From positions 558,001 to 622,000 of the forward strand of contig NZ_CP031727.1 in assembly GCF_008806955.1 (NCBI RefSeq): a stretch of 64,000 nucleotides of DNA, given 5' to 3'. The notes below the pieces were generated by a model, which was given only the letters and a program-made list of their open reading frames with translations, did not search any database and was not told the DNA's origin. Positions 36,079 to 45,410 of the stretch are shown here, piece by piece. Made by a program: the position numbers and the translations under genes. Position 1 is the first letter of the stretch. The number at the start of each line of letters is the position of its first letter. This DNA is from Cellvibrio sp. KY-YJ-3 (lineage in GTDB: Bacteria > Pseudomonadota > Gammaproteobacteria > Pseudomonadales > Cellvibrionaceae).

Positions 36079-37911
36079 TTACAAATCCGGCCCCATGCTG
36101 ATGTGCCACATCCAGGACTTTTCATCGTCCAGCGCTTTGGCCACATCGATACGAATCGGGCCGATGGGAGAGATCCAGCGCACACCGACACCGGCGCTAC
36201 GCTTGAAATCAATATTGGTATCGTCAGCGGCGTTACCCTGATCGTAAAACAGCGCCGCCACCCAATTGGAATCCTCCAAGCGGTAGTCGTATTCAATGCT
36301 GGTCACCAACAGGTTATTGCCGCCAATCACTTCCTCGGCGGCGGCCGGGTCCTCCAGCGGGCCGGAAAAATCCTCACCGTAGATATTGCGCGTTGGCCCC
36401 AGGGATTTGTATTCATAGCCGCGCACGCTGGAATCGCCACCGGCAAAAAAGCGCACCGAGGCCGGCAGTTGATCCACATTATCGGTCTCGGTAATACCCA
36501 GCTCGGTGCGCAGCAAAATCCGCCCATAGGCAAAGCCCTTCACGTATTTGGCGCGGCCATAAAACTGCGCAAAACTGAAGTCCGAGCCGATACTTTTGGG
36601 GGAGCCGGAAATGCGCCCAAGCGCCGACCACCCGCTCAAGGGGTAGGGCGAACCGTCGGTTTTGGTGCGCAAAACCGACCAGGACGGGATAATCAAATCG
36701 CTGCGCTGGGGCAACATACGCCCAATGGTAGATTCCTCCTGAATGTAATCCAGCGCATAGGTCTGCAGCCATTTGTTGTCGTGATAATAGGAATAGCTGC
36801 TGCCGTAGGTGTATTTTTCGCTGAGCGAGGTCACCGTCTCCTCTTCCAGATAGCCGGTGTAAAAGCGCAGAAATTCATAGGCCGGGCGACGCATGGGAAT
36901 GGTGTAGGTGGCTTGCGCGCTTTTTTTAATGTCGGACGCCGCCAGGTCCGCGTTAAAGCGGTGGCCGCGCCGGTTTACATAGCGATCCTCAAAACCGAGC
37001 AATACCCGCGGCTCATCGGCTTCAATACCGGCACCCATGGAGTAGGCATGACGCTTGCGCTGCTCCAGGTCGATATTGATAGGCACCTGATGATCCTCCA
37101 GCGCCTGCAGGTCGGGCGACACGCTCGCCACTGCAAAATAATTGCTGGCGTTGTACACATTTTTTAACTCCAGCAATTCATCGGTATCGTAATAATCGCC
37201 GGGTTTGATGTTGTAGTAGCGCTGCAGAAAATCCTCATCGAGGATCGAGTGCTGCAGGTTGATCTCGCCAATCCGGTAGCGCTTGCCGGTGTCGTACACC
37301 AGCGCAATGACCGCACTTTTTTCCGCGACATTGACCGATACCTGCGACTGCTTGAACTCGGCATCAAAATAACCGTGCAGTGACGCGAGCGAACTGAAGC
37401 GCGCCTTGAGGGTTTCATAGCGGCCGTGATTGAGGCGATTGCCCAGTTTGATGCCGGGTTTGTCGTAGAGTGATTGGAAAATTGAATCCTGGCTGCCCTC
37501 GCCGAGGATTTCAATGCGCAGCTCGGTCACCAGGATCGGGTCGCCCGGCGTGAGCTGCATATTCAAGCCCCAGCAATCTTTATTGCGCACCAGCTTGGCC
37601 TCGTACTCCAATTCGTAAAAGCCGAGCGCTTGGGCGGCAGCGGTGATTTCTGCCGCGCTGTCATTGAGCATGGTATTCAGCCGCCACAGCGGCGTGGTGC
37701 AGCTCTCCTCGGCCAGGCTCAGGTGCAGGCGCACATTTTCGCGCAGGCCTTTGGTGCCGCCAGTGATGTCAATTTCCGGCTCGGCGGCCTGCACCTGCGG
37801 GCTGCCCGTCAGCCACAGCGCAGCCACGGACAACACCGCCACCACAGAGCGCATGCGAAATGGAAAAATAAAGCGAGTGACTGGGGGAGAGAACAATCCG
37901 GGTATCTTCAT
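36079..37911 (-). CDS. tamA: TamA, BamA-family outer membrane protein
   Basis: 610 residues from the ATG at 37911. Other in-frame starts are 37953 and 37854; none has a strong ribosome binding site, but a signal peptide ending QVQA fits any of them. POTRA domains occupy about residues 50-260 (NVRLHLSLAEESC, YRIGEINLQHSILDEDFLQRYYNIKPGDYY). The C-terminal half is the Omp85 barrel with the conserved FFAGGDSSVRGYEYKSLGP of strand 6, GGNNLLVTSIEYDYRL, and a barrel end SPIGPIRIDVAKAL...WHISMGPDL. It works with TamB in transport between the membranes and in autotransporter or outer-membrane assembly. It is divergent from rlmJ. Confidence 0.95.
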   Translation of the reverse strand: MKIPGLFSPPVTRFIFPFRMRSVVAVLSVAALWLTGSPQVQAAEPEIDITGGTKGLRENVRLHLSLAEESCTTPLWRLNTMLNDSAAEITAAAQALGFYELEYEAKLVRNKDCWGLNMQLTPGDPILVTELRIEILGEGSQDSIFQSLYDKPGIKLGNRLNHGRYETLKARFSSLASLHGYFDAEFKQSQVSVNVAEKSAVIALVYDTGKRYRIGEINLQHSILDEDFLQRYYNIKPGDYYDTDELLELKNVYNASNYFAVASVSPDLQALEDHQVPINIDLEQRKRHAYSMGAGIEADEPRVLLGFEDRYVNRRGHRFNADLAASDIKKSAQATYTIPMRRPAYEFLRFYTGYLEEETVTSLSEKYTYGSSYSYYHDNKWLQTYALDYIQEESTIGRMLPQRSDLIIPSWSVLRTKTDGSPYPLSGWSALGRISGSPKSIGSDFSFAQFYGRAKYVKGFAYGRILLRTELGITETDNVDQLPASVRFFAGGDSSVRGYEYKSLGPTRNIYGEDFSGPLEDPAAAEEVIGGNNLLVTSIEYDYRLEDSNWVAALFYDQGNAADDTNIDFKRSAGVGVRWISPIGPIRIDVAKALDDEKSWMWHISMGPDL

Positions 37912-38047
37912 GATGTAGACGCAGGCGTTACTGTAACTGCTTGGTTCCTTCACTAAAAGGTTAATCGTGTGACAATCTTGTTCGGGTATTTATCCCCTTG
38001 GGCCGCTATAATTCCGCCCCCTTGCCTGTCTCCCTGGATCGCCCCCT

Positions 38048-38893
38048 ATGCTCAGCTACCGCCACGGTTATCACGCCGGCAATTTTGCCGATATTCTCAA
38101 ACACACCGTGCTGATACACATGCTGGAGTATATGACGCAAAAAGATAAACCCCTGCGCATTATCGATACCCACGCGGGCGCCGGTGTGTACAAACTGAGC
38201 GGCCCACAGGCGCAAAAGAACCGCGAGTTTGATACGGGCATAGGCCCGCTCTGGACTAGCAGTGAAAAACCCGCCGCCCTCGCCCGCCTGCTGGAGCTGG
38301 TACACACCCTGAACGAGCGCGGCCCACTGCAAATTTACCCCGGCTCGCCGCTGATTGCGCAGACCCTGATGCGCCCCATCGACCGCCTTTTCCTGCACGA
38401 ACTGCACCCCAGCGACTACCAATTCCTGCGCGATGCCATGCGCAGCGACAAGCGCGTCAAAGTGCTGGATGAAGACGGCTTCGCCAGCCTGCAAGCACTG
38501 CTGCCGCCACTGGAACGCCGCGCGCTGGTATTAATCGACCCCTCCTATGAAATCAAAAGTGACTACCACCAGCTGGTGAAACAGGTGATTAACGCCCACA
38601 AACGTTTTGCCGTGGGCAGTTTTGCGATTTGGTACCCGGTGGTGAACCGCGCGCGGATTGACGAAATGGAGCTGGCACTGAAAAAATCCGGCATCAAAAA
38701 TATTCAATTGATGGAATTCGGTATCGCACCCGACAGCCTTGAACACGGCATGACCTCCAGCGGCATGATAGTCATCAACCCGCCCTGGACACTCTGGGGC
38801 GCGATGGAGGAAACCCTGCCCTGGTTAGTGGATAACCTGAGTGAACCGGGTCAGGGGTTTTACCGCCTGGAACAACTGGTCGCCGAAAAGTAG
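38048..38893 (+). CDS. rlmJ: 23S rRNA (adenine(2030)-N6)-methyltransferase RlmJ
   Basis: 281 residues, the usual RlmJ length. The N terminus LSYRHGYHAGNFADILKHTVL is diagnostic. The SAM-binding region includes DTHAGAGVY, and the catalytic motif IV is DPSYE (the DPPY-type motif of N6-adenine methyltransferases). Later comes FAIWYPVVNR. It methylates A2030 of 23S rRNA. The divergent promoter region with tamA is only about 135 bases long. Confidence 0.96.
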   Translation: MLSYRHGYHAGNFADILKHTVLIHMLEYMTQKDKPLRIIDTHAGAGVYKLSGPQAQKNREFDTGIGPLWTSSEKPAALARLLELVHTLNERGPLQIYPGSPLIAQTLMRPIDRLFLHELHPSDYQFLRDAMRSDKRVKVLDEDGFASLQALLPPLERRALVLIDPSYEIKSDYHQLVKQVINAHKRFAVGSFAIWYPVVNRARIDEMELALKKSGIKNIQLMEFGIAPDSLEHGMTSSGMIVINPPWTLWGAMEETLPWLVDNLSEPGQGFYRLEQLVAEK

Positions 38894-38938
38894 TTTCCGC
38901 AACAGAGACGTTAACCCGCACGGGAGCAAGAAATCGCT

Positions 38939-39340
38939 ATGAGCACCATGACTCACGCCAAACGCGCCGCCATCGCCAGTGCATTTATCTTTCCTGGCGC
39001 TGGCCTGTTTATGCTCGGCCAGCGGCTACGCGGCTGCGTATTCGCGGTGCCCGCCGCGCTGATTATCGGGCTGCTGTTTATCAACCTGTTGCAGGTTGCG
39101 CTGCAGCTTTCCAACGAGTTGGATGCCAAAGCCAAACGCGGTGATTTTGGTCTGGACATCCCCTATCTGTGGAATAGCCTGCACGGCGCCGTGTTTGAAT
39201 CGCCCTATTGGGCCGAGGGCAAATGGCTGCTGCTTGCCGCCTGGCTGTTCAGCATTATGAGCTCCTACGCGGTGGGCAAAAAACGCGATCTGGAAGAACA
39301 GCAAGCCACCACAACCCCTGACACCCACGAACCACACTAA
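38939..39340 (+). CDS. Hypothetical membrane protein
   Basis: 133 residues; GGGAGC lies ahead of the ATG. There are two or three hydrophobic segments: about residues 10-28 (IASAFIFPGAGLFMLGQ), 33-55 and 95-112. A polar tail of about 20 residues follows. The N-terminal Phe-Pro-Gly-x-Gly-x...Gly-Gln...Arg-Gly pattern is seen in several small membrane families such as TM2-like proteins, but I cannot assign it. It starts 45 bases after rlmJ and 22 bases before the broken DUF486 gene, so the three could be one transcript. Confidence 0.7.
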   Translation: MSTMTHAKRAAIASAFIFPGAGLFMLGQRLRGCVFAVPAALIIGLLFINLLQVALQLSNELDAKAKRGDFGLDIPYLWNSLHGAVFESPYWAEGKWLLLAAWLFSIMSSYAVGKKRDLEEQQATTTPDTHEPH

Positions 39341-39362
39341 ACCATCCAGCGCTGGAGCAACC

Positions 39363-39716
39363 ATGCAGGCATCCCTTATCGCCATAGGCCTATTGTTTTG
39401 CAGCAATATTTTTATGACCTTCGCCTGGTACGCCCACCTCAAGGAGCTGAATAACAAACCCTGGATTATCGCCGCCTTTATTAGCTGGGGCATTGCACTG
39501 TTTGAGTACCTGTTGCAGGTGCCGGCCAATCGCATTGGTTACACGGTGATGTCAGTGGGCCAGCTCAAAATCCTGTAGGAAGTGATCACCCTCAGCGTGT
39601 TTGTACCCTTTGCGCTCTTCTACCTCAAAGAGCCGCTCAAGCTGGATTACCTCTGGGCTGGCTTATGCCTTTTGGGCGCAGTATTTTTTATGTTTAGGGA
39701 CAAAATAACAGGATAA
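39363..39716 (+). pseudogene. DUF486 (DMT-like) membrane protein with an in-frame amber codon
   Basis: Codons run in one frame from ATG 39363 to TAA 39714-39716, 118 codons, interrupted only by TAG at 39576-39578 (codon 72). Before it: a full DUF486 N terminus (GLLFCSNIFMTFAWYAHLK, VPANRIGYT, GQLKIL). After it: EVITLSVFVPFALFYLKEPLKLDYLWAGLC to the normal end. Glutamine is expected at the stop, so a single CAG to TAG change explains it. DUF486 proteins are four-helix relatives of drug/metabolite transporters with unknown substrate. The product would lose the last one or two helices. Either this is a recent null mutation, a sequencing error, or read-through occurs. Confidence 0.85.
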
Positions 39717-39959
39717 AGCCCCTCGCTTTTCCGGCAAATGGCGCGAATATCAACTATAAATAACTAATACGCGAATGCCATTTGCTCCCGGACATAACCA
39801 CAACAACTCCGCAGCCAGGGCATCAGCATCAACCGCTTACCCGTAGCAGACCTGCCCCTCATCACAACGGAACCTGTAATCAGTCAGAGCGGAACTTGTC
39901 TCAGCCACACTGGCGCAGCGCCGCTGGCAGGTCGCTATCATTATGACCAAGGCCAGATC

Positions 39960-41924
39960 GTGGATCATCAACCGCCCAACACCAAGGCTGTAAGCGACCC
40001 ATTACAGCCACTGCCCGCAGCCAAAGGCGCCCAACCCGCCCGCACCGGCGTCGCCTGCGACAGTTTTACCAAAACCAAGACCAAACGCCTGGTGCAAATT
40101 CTGCGCGTCACCCAAATCGCCCTGCTGCTGGTAAGCATTATCACCATGACCGCCGCGCGCTATGACGACAGTTTTATCATGATCGCCACCGGCATTTTTT
40201 TATTCAGTGTGGACTGGGCGATTTATAAAAAACGCGCGCTGCTGGGTGCGACGATTTTTCTCATCACCCTCACCCTGATGCTCTCTTATCTCGCGTGGAT
40301 GGGCAGCGGCATTCGCGATACCGCGCTGCTGGGTTACTGCGGGGTAATGGTATTTGCCGCCATGCTCGGCAACAAACGCCTGCTCGTGTGTTTAGTCGCA
40401 CTAATGGTGGCCGTGCTCGCCGCCATCAGCTACGTCAACCACTTCCAACTGCATCAACATGTGATTGAGCCAACCAACCTCGCCACCGGCAGTATTACCA
40501 TTATTATTTTATGTGTGATTGCAATTGCAGTGGCGCTGCTCGCGCAGGACTACCGCGCGGCACTCAATGAATTAGCGCGCGAAAACGAGCGCATGATCAA
40601 TATTCAAAATCATATAGAGCGCCTCATCAGCCACGATTCACTCACCGGCCTGCCCAACCGCAATTTGGCGCAGCGCAATTTTCAAAAAATTTATACACAA
40701 GCCAAACAACAGCAGCAATTGCTCGGCATTATTTTTATCGATCTGGATAATTTAAAACCCATCAACGATTCACTCGGGCATCAAGCGGGCGATCAGATTT
40801 TAAAAGAAGTGGCGCTGCGCCTGCTCAGCTACACCAAAAAAGTCGATTCGGTATGTCGCTATGGCGGCGATGAATTTATTGTATTTTTGCCCAACATTGA
40901 ATCCGCCGACCAAGCATCACAAGCGAGTTTGGACATACTGCAATTGGTGTCAGAAAATTACCTCTACCGCAATATTGAAATTTTCTGCACCTGCTCCATC
41001 GGTATCGCCCTCGCCCCACAAGACGGTGAAGACCTGGATACACTGATTAAAAAAGCCGACATGGCCATGTATCACTCCAAGGATTCCGGGCGCAACAGTT
41101 TCCGCTTTTTTAACCCGGCGATTAATCGCAACATGCTCGACCATATCAGTTTAATTTCCGGGATGCGCAAAGCGTTGCAAGAAAAAAATTTCAGTTTGCA
41201 CTACCAACCCAAAATTGATTTACGCACCAATCGCATTTGCGGCTTTGAAGCACTGCTGCGCTGGCAACACCCCGAACAGGGTTTTATTTCACCCACTATT
41301 TTTATCCCGCTCGCGGAATCCTCAGGTTTAATTATTCAATTGGGCGAATGGGTTATTCAAGAAGCCTGTCGCCAAGCCAAACACTGGTACGATAGTGGCC
41401 TGCTGCAATTTACCATCGCTATTAATATTTCCTCCATTCAATTCAAACGCGGCAATATCGACAACCTGGTATTAGGCGCACTCGCCACCAGCGGCCTGCC
41501 ACCACAATATCTGGAATTGGAATTAACCGAATCACTATTAATTGAAGACAGCGACCGTTTGGCGAGCACACTGGCACACCTGCGCAGCGAAGGTGTTCAC
41601 CTATCCATCGACGATTTTGGCACCGGCTATTCCAACTTGGGGTATTTGAAAAAATTTGAAGTAGAAGCACTGAAAATTGATCAGTCCTTCGTGCGCAAAA
41701 TGGATGACCAAAGTAACGACGCCGCCATAGTGCGCGCCATCATCCAAATGGCCAACAGCCTCGGCCTAAAAACCATCGCCGAAGGCGTAGAAGACGCCCC
41801 CACCCTCGCCCTGCTGCGCAGCCTGGGCTGCACCCAAGCACAAGGCTATTATTGGGCACGCCCCATGGCCGCCGAGGAAGTCCCTATTTTTTGTGAGCTG
41901 TGGGACAAAAACCACTCTGCTTAA
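39960..41924 (+). CDS. Membrane-bound GGDEF-EAL protein
   Basis: 654 residues from a GTG start at 39960, with AAGG upstream; the next Met is inside the first helix. About six membrane helices occupy residues 40-200. The GGDEF domain spans about 215-385, with an intact RYGGDEF and HDSLTGLPNRN; the inhibitory-site position reads KKVD, not RxxD. The EAL domain spans about 400-645 with GFEALLRW, the metal-site stretch ELTESLL, DDFGTGYSNLGYL and KIDQSFV, and looks complete. It could make or degrade c-di-GMP, with the intact EAL favouring hydrolysis as one output. It is the third c-di-GMP enzyme in the window. It is convergent with the small zinc-ribbon gene seven bases downstream. Confidence 0.94.
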   Translation: MDHQPPNTKAVSDPLQPLPAAKGAQPARTGVACDSFTKTKTKRLVQILRVTQIALLLVSIITMTAARYDDSFIMIATGIFLFSVDWAIYKKRALLGATIFLITLTLMLSYLAWMGSGIRDTALLGYCGVMVFAAMLGNKRLLVCLVALMVAVLAAISYVNHFQLHQHVIEPTNLATGSITIIILCVIAIAVALLAQDYRAALNELARENERMINIQNHIERLISHDSLTGLPNRNLAQRNFQKIYTQAKQQQQLLGIIFIDLDNLKPINDSLGHQAGDQILKEVALRLLSYTKKVDSVCRYGGDEFIVFLPNIESADQASQASLDILQLVSENYLYRNIEIFCTCSIGIALAPQDGEDLDTLIKKADMAMYHSKDSGRNSFRFFNPAINRNMLDHISLISGMRKALQEKNFSLHYQPKIDLRTNRICGFEALLRWQHPEQGFISPTIFIPLAESSGLIIQLGEWVIQEACRQAKHWYDSGLLQFTIAINISSIQFKRGNIDNLVLGALATSGLPPQYLELELTESLLIEDSDRLASTLAHLRSEGVHLSIDDFGTGYSNLGYLKKFEVEALKIDQSFVRKMDDQSNDAAIVRAIIQMANSLGLKTIAEGVEDAPTLALLRSLGCTQAQGYYWARPMAAEEVPIFCELWDKNHSA

Positions 41925-41931
41925 ATTAGCG

Positions 41932-42213
41932 TCAAGACTCGGAGCGGTAAAGATTTTTACCGCAGGTTTTACATACATGCAGATTTAATACTTTGGAACC
42001 AATATTACCGGCCTGCCTAATATAAATTTGCCGTCCACCGCAACGAAAACACTCAACCCCATGGGCATGCACTAACTGCGGGTGCTGATTTTTATAACAT
42101 TCAAACGTAGCAAGTGCCTTGTATTTTCGTAGCGACGAGAAAATCGCATAACCGATAATGACGGCTACGAAAATAATAAAAAATGGCACCAAAATTAAAA
42201 GCGTAGCCGACAT
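41932..42213 (-). CDS. Small membrane protein with zinc-ribbon
   Basis: 93 residues; AGGGA precedes the ATG. One membrane helix at about 5-27, then a cytoplasmic part with two cysteine pairs, CFRCGG and CKTCGK, spaced about 25 residues apart. That is a zinc-ribbon arrangement. Function unknown. The stop lies seven bases from the convergent GGDEF-EAL gene. Confidence 0.75.
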   Translation of the reverse strand: MSATLLILVPFFIIFVAVIIGYAIFSSLRKYKALATFECYKNQHPQLVHAHGVECFRCGGRQIYIRQAGNIGSKVLNLHVCKTCGKNLYRSES

Positions 42214-42238
42214 AAATAGTCCCTATCTCACAAATAAA

Positions 42239-42703
42239 TTAAACCATCACCTTGGTCATAAACATACTGTAAGGGTCTTCCGGGTAATCACCAAACGGGC
42301 CGCAGTATTCAAAGCCGTAGCGCTCGTAAAGTTTACGTGCAGGGATGAAAAAATCCGGTGATCCGGTCTCCAAACTCAAGCGGGTGTAATTGCGTTCGCG
42401 CGCCACCGTTAAAATATGCTCCAACATCGCCTTACCCACACCCTGTCCGCGAAACCGGTTCGCCGAGCGCATGGATTTAATCTCTGCATGCTGTGCATCT
42501 AACTCTTTCAGGGCACCACACCCCATTAACTGCTCACCATCCCATAGGCTCCAAAAGGTAATTTCTGGCTTACGCAATTTTTCCAAATCCAACGCATATA
42601 CACATTCTGGCGGCGACGCGGCATACATATCCTGTAAGTGCTCAGTCAATAAATCTGCAATTGCAGGGCTGGTCAGGTCATCAACACGAATCAGCATAGG
42701 CAT
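42239..42703 (-). CDS. GNAT family N-acetyltransferase
   Basis: 154 residues. The acetyl-CoA loop is visible in RFRGQGVGKAMLEHIL (RxxGxG/A type), preceded by the strand with GALKELDAQHAEIKSM and followed by LSLETGSPDFFIPARKLYERYGFEYCGPF. The arrangement is close to the uncharacterised YsnE/YpeA-like group. It should transfer an acetyl group to an amine; the substrate is unknown. It lies 25 bases upstream of the zinc-ribbon gene on the same strand, so the two may be co-transcribed. Confidence 0.9.
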   Translation of the reverse strand: MPMLIRVDDLTSPAIADLLTEHLQDMYAASPPECVYALDLEKLRKPEITFWSLWDGEQLMGCGALKELDAQHAEIKSMRSANRFRGQGVGKAMLEHILTVARERNYTRLSLETGSPDFFIPARKLYERYGFEYCGPFGDYPEDPYSMFMTKVMV

Positions 42704-42838
42704 TTCCTTGTGGTTTATAGGTTATAAAACTGCAGATATTCTAGCGAATAAATAACTGATATGCTCGGAGCATTAAGGACAGCCCGTCAATTAACCTTCT
42801 AGCCAGTTGATAGCCAATAAACCAGAGGAAAATTTCTG

Positions 42839-43478
42839 TTGCACCATATTATGTTTGATATTGATGGAACTCTGGTTGAATCCTATGAGCTTGACTCAAT
42901 ATGCTTTGTTAGTGCAGTTGAAGAAGCAACCGGTATCTGCATTGATTCAGATTGGTCAAAGTATCAACATGTCACGGATTCGGGAATACTTAACGAAATC
43001 ATTAAATCAAACAATATTCTCAATGAGAAACGAACACATGCAGATGTTAAACAGGCTTTCGTTAAACGTTTGAAACAAGCAATTGAATTAAAACCTATTT
43101 ATCAAGTGCCAGGAGCGTCCTCGTTTCTATCACTACTCAGCTCTATGAATAATGTTAAGGTTTCTTTTGCAACGGGTGGGTGGGTGGTATGAAAGCGCTT
43201 TATTGAAGCTTCGATCTGCAGGAATAGACTTTTCAAAAATACCAATTGCTTCGGCAAATAACAGTCAATCAAGAATAGAAATAATGCGAATCGCCAGCAT
43301 TAAAGCAAACATAGAAAAAAATTCACCATGTACATACTTTGGCGATGGTAGCTGGGATAAAAAAGCTTGCCAAGAACTTGGGTTCAAGTTTATTTTGATT
43401 GGAAAAAAAATCGACCACGCGCCAAACTTTATCGACTTTAAATTGACAGATGAACTTCTGAAATGTATTGGTTTATGA
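42839..43478 (+). pseudogene. HAD-family hydrolase frameshifted in a GGTG repeat
   Basis: The N-terminal part (TTG at 42839 or ATG at 42851; AGAGGA upstream) has the HAD motif I FDIDGTL and runs to a premature TGA at 43190-43192. The rest of the protein continues in another frame from near 43175: GGWYESALLKLRSAGIDF, motif-like YFGDGSWD, and the end KCIGL at 43478. At the junction the sequence has three tandem copies of GGTG (within 43172-43187). With two copies the frame would read ATGGWYESALL without a break. HAD enzymes hydrolyse phosphate esters such as phosphoglycolate. The defect is a four-base repeat expansion, possibly reversible. Confidence 0.85.
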
Positions 43479-43515
43479 AGCAGAAAAAATAAAATATTAA
43501 AACCCCAACTTATCT

Positions 43516-43896
43516 TTATTCAAAGCTCTCTCTTAATAACCCCATGCCCCAAAAATATTCATCCTCACTCCACTCAAAGCGATTACACATACTTTTTAAC
43601 TTGTAAGGTACAAGCTGCTTTTCGATGGCGGAAACCCACTGCAGGGTGTTTTCAACATACGCCTCTTTTACCAATTTTTCTGCGACTGCAGATAGCGAGG
43701 TTTTATCGCCATCAGCGACAATCAGACCAATGTATAAAAACTTATCGTAAGCGATTTTGCATTCGGCGTGAACGGGTAATGGTCGACCGAGATTTGGCAA
43801 GCTGGCAATAATATGCGCGTAAGAATTCTCACCTTTTAGTCCAGCGGAATAAATTGCCGCGAGAATCCATGCATCGATAAAGTTAAACGTATACAT
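43516..43896 (-). CDS. Hypothetical protein, AT-rich region
   Basis: 126 residues, mixed alpha/beta by eye, with no membrane segment or signal peptide. Features: MYTFNFIDAWILAAIYSAG, AHIIASLPNLGRPLPVHAEC, DKTSLSAVAEKLVKEAYVEN, and an acidic aromatic C terminus WSEDEYFWGMGLL. I do not recognise the family. Base composition is AT-richer than the neighbours, as is the broken HAD gene beside it. It lies 28 bases downstream of the MATE gene on the same strand and could be co-transcribed. Confidence 0.65.
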   Translation of the reverse strand: MYTFNFIDAWILAAIYSAGLKGENSYAHIIASLPNLGRPLPVHAECKIAYDKFLYIGLIVADGDKTSLSAVAEKLVKEAYVENTLQWVSAIEKQLVPYKLKSMCNRFEWSEDEYFWGMGLLRESFE

Positions 43897-43924
43897 GGAT
43901 ATATTTCCCAGTCAGTGAAGACAA

Positions 43925-45304
43925 TTAGTGCTTGGTTAGATTATTCATCCACTTACGGCTCGCAATGCGTTTGATGACGGGAATGAATTTTAAGCCGTCT
44001 TCAAGGAACATGAGTGCGTATAAATAGATAAACGATATTTTAGTGAGAAAGACGGCGGCGATATAAATCGGCAAGCCAAAAACCCACATCACTATAGTGT
44101 CGGTAATGAGGGTGAAGCGGTTATCGCCACCGGCGCGTAGTACGCCGATAATACGCATCATGTTGATGACTTTTACCCACACCAGCAAACAGAATACACC
44201 GAGAGTATTAAATAATAATTCGGTGGATTTGGCATCCAGCTGATCGAATATGTGCAGCATCAGCGGGCGGGCGAACCAGAGTGCGCTGCAAAAAATAATT
44301 AATAAAATGAAGGTGATGCGATCAAAAAACTGATGCAGCTGCCACGCGGTGTCATTGTTACCCGCACCCAGTTCGCGCCCGATTAATACTGCCGAGGCAT
44401 TGGCGAGGCCGACAAATAATGCAAAAAAGGCGCTTTCAATGGGCACTATAACGCCCATCACCGCCAGCGCTTCGGTGCCTGCAAAACCCGTTACCAAATG
44501 ATAGGTTGAATTGCCCACCGCCCAGATGGCGTAGTTGGCAACCAGTGGCAATGAGAAGGCGAGATAGCGATTAATTTGGGTTTTATCCAAACCCATTTTT
44601 AATTGCGTAAGATTCAATGCAAAGCCATGTTTTTTTGCGTAAACCCAGCCCACTACAATTAATAATTGCAATGCACGTGCACCCAGTGTTGCCCACGCCG
44701 CACCGGCAACACCGAGCGCAGGAAACCCCCAATTGCCACCAATCAGCGCGTAGTTACCGGCAATATTTAATGCGGCGGCAAATACGCCAGCAATTAATGG
44801 CATAGTGGTATTACCCAGCGCGCGCAGCGAGGCTTCGTAAATCACAATCCACTGGGTAAATAATAACGCGGGCGCGGTGATGATGAGGTATTGCGCGGCC
44901 AGCTCTACCACTTGCGGGTCAGGGTTGATCCAGCTAACCCAGGTGCGCGAGCCAAAACCAAATACTAAAACAAAAGGCAACATCACCAGGGTGCCCACAA
45001 TCAAGGTCACGGCAAGGCTGCGCTGACAACTCACAAAATCTTTAGCACCAATGTATTGCGCGACCAGAATACTGCAGCCAGTGGCAAGGCCACTCATTAG
45101 CACTAACAATAAAAAATGGATTTTTGCCGCAAGCCCCACCGCGGCAATGGCGCTGGAACCTAAATCGCCCACCATAATTACGTCGGCCATTCCCAGCAGC
45201 GATTGCAATAACATCTGCGCCGCCACTGGTAGCGACAATAAAATTACACCGCGCCAAAACGCACGCTTGTCGGTGAGGGAAATTAATTCGGGAGGCGTGT
45301 GCAC
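43925..45304 (-). CDS. MATE family multidrug/toxin efflux transporter
   Basis: 459 residues on a GTG start with GGAG six bases upstream. Twelve hydrophobic segments. N-terminal half: LSLPVAAQMLLQSLLGMADVIMVGDLGSSAIAAVGLA, typical of the NorM/DinF superfamily. MATE proteins export cationic drugs, dyes or metabolites in exchange for Na+ or H+. Acidic residues in the helices needed for coupling appear present. The physiological substrate is unknown. The last residues include KFIPVIKRIASRKWMNN, a basic tail. No regulator is adjacent. Confidence 0.93.
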   Translation of the reverse strand: MHTPPELISLTDKRAFWRGVILLSLPVAAQMLLQSLLGMADVIMVGDLGSSAIAAVGLAAKIHFLLLVLMSGLATGCSILVAQYIGAKDFVSCQRSLAVTLIVGTLVMLPFVLVFGFGSRTWVSWINPDPQVVELAAQYLIITAPALLFTQWIVIYEASLRALGNTTMPLIAGVFAAALNIAGNYALIGGNWGFPALGVAGAAWATLGARALQLLIVVGWVYAKKHGFALNLTQLKMGLDKTQINRYLAFSLPLVANYAIWAVGNSTYHLVTGFAGTEALAVMGVIVPIESAFFALFVGLANASAVLIGRELGAGNNDTAWQLHQFFDRITFILLIIFCSALWFARPLMLHIFDQLDAKSTELLFNTLGVFCLLVWVKVINMMRIIGVLRAGGDNRFTLITDTIVMWVFGLPIYIAAVFLTKISFIYLYALMFLEDGLKFIPVIKRIASRKWMNNLTKH

Positions 45305-45410
45305 AGCTGGCTCCAGTGCGGATAAGGAACCAGCATTATAGTGGTTATCAACAAAGGCGATTGTTAATAAGTGGTAAGAGCCTAAACAATGGCACTACCC
45401 AACGGCGTAG

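Noticed and set aside
39734-39785. Inverted repeat GCAAATGGC / GCCATTTGC
   Set aside because: Nine-base arms with a 34-base gap and no T run. It may be chance in a 240-base gap; not strong enough to name.
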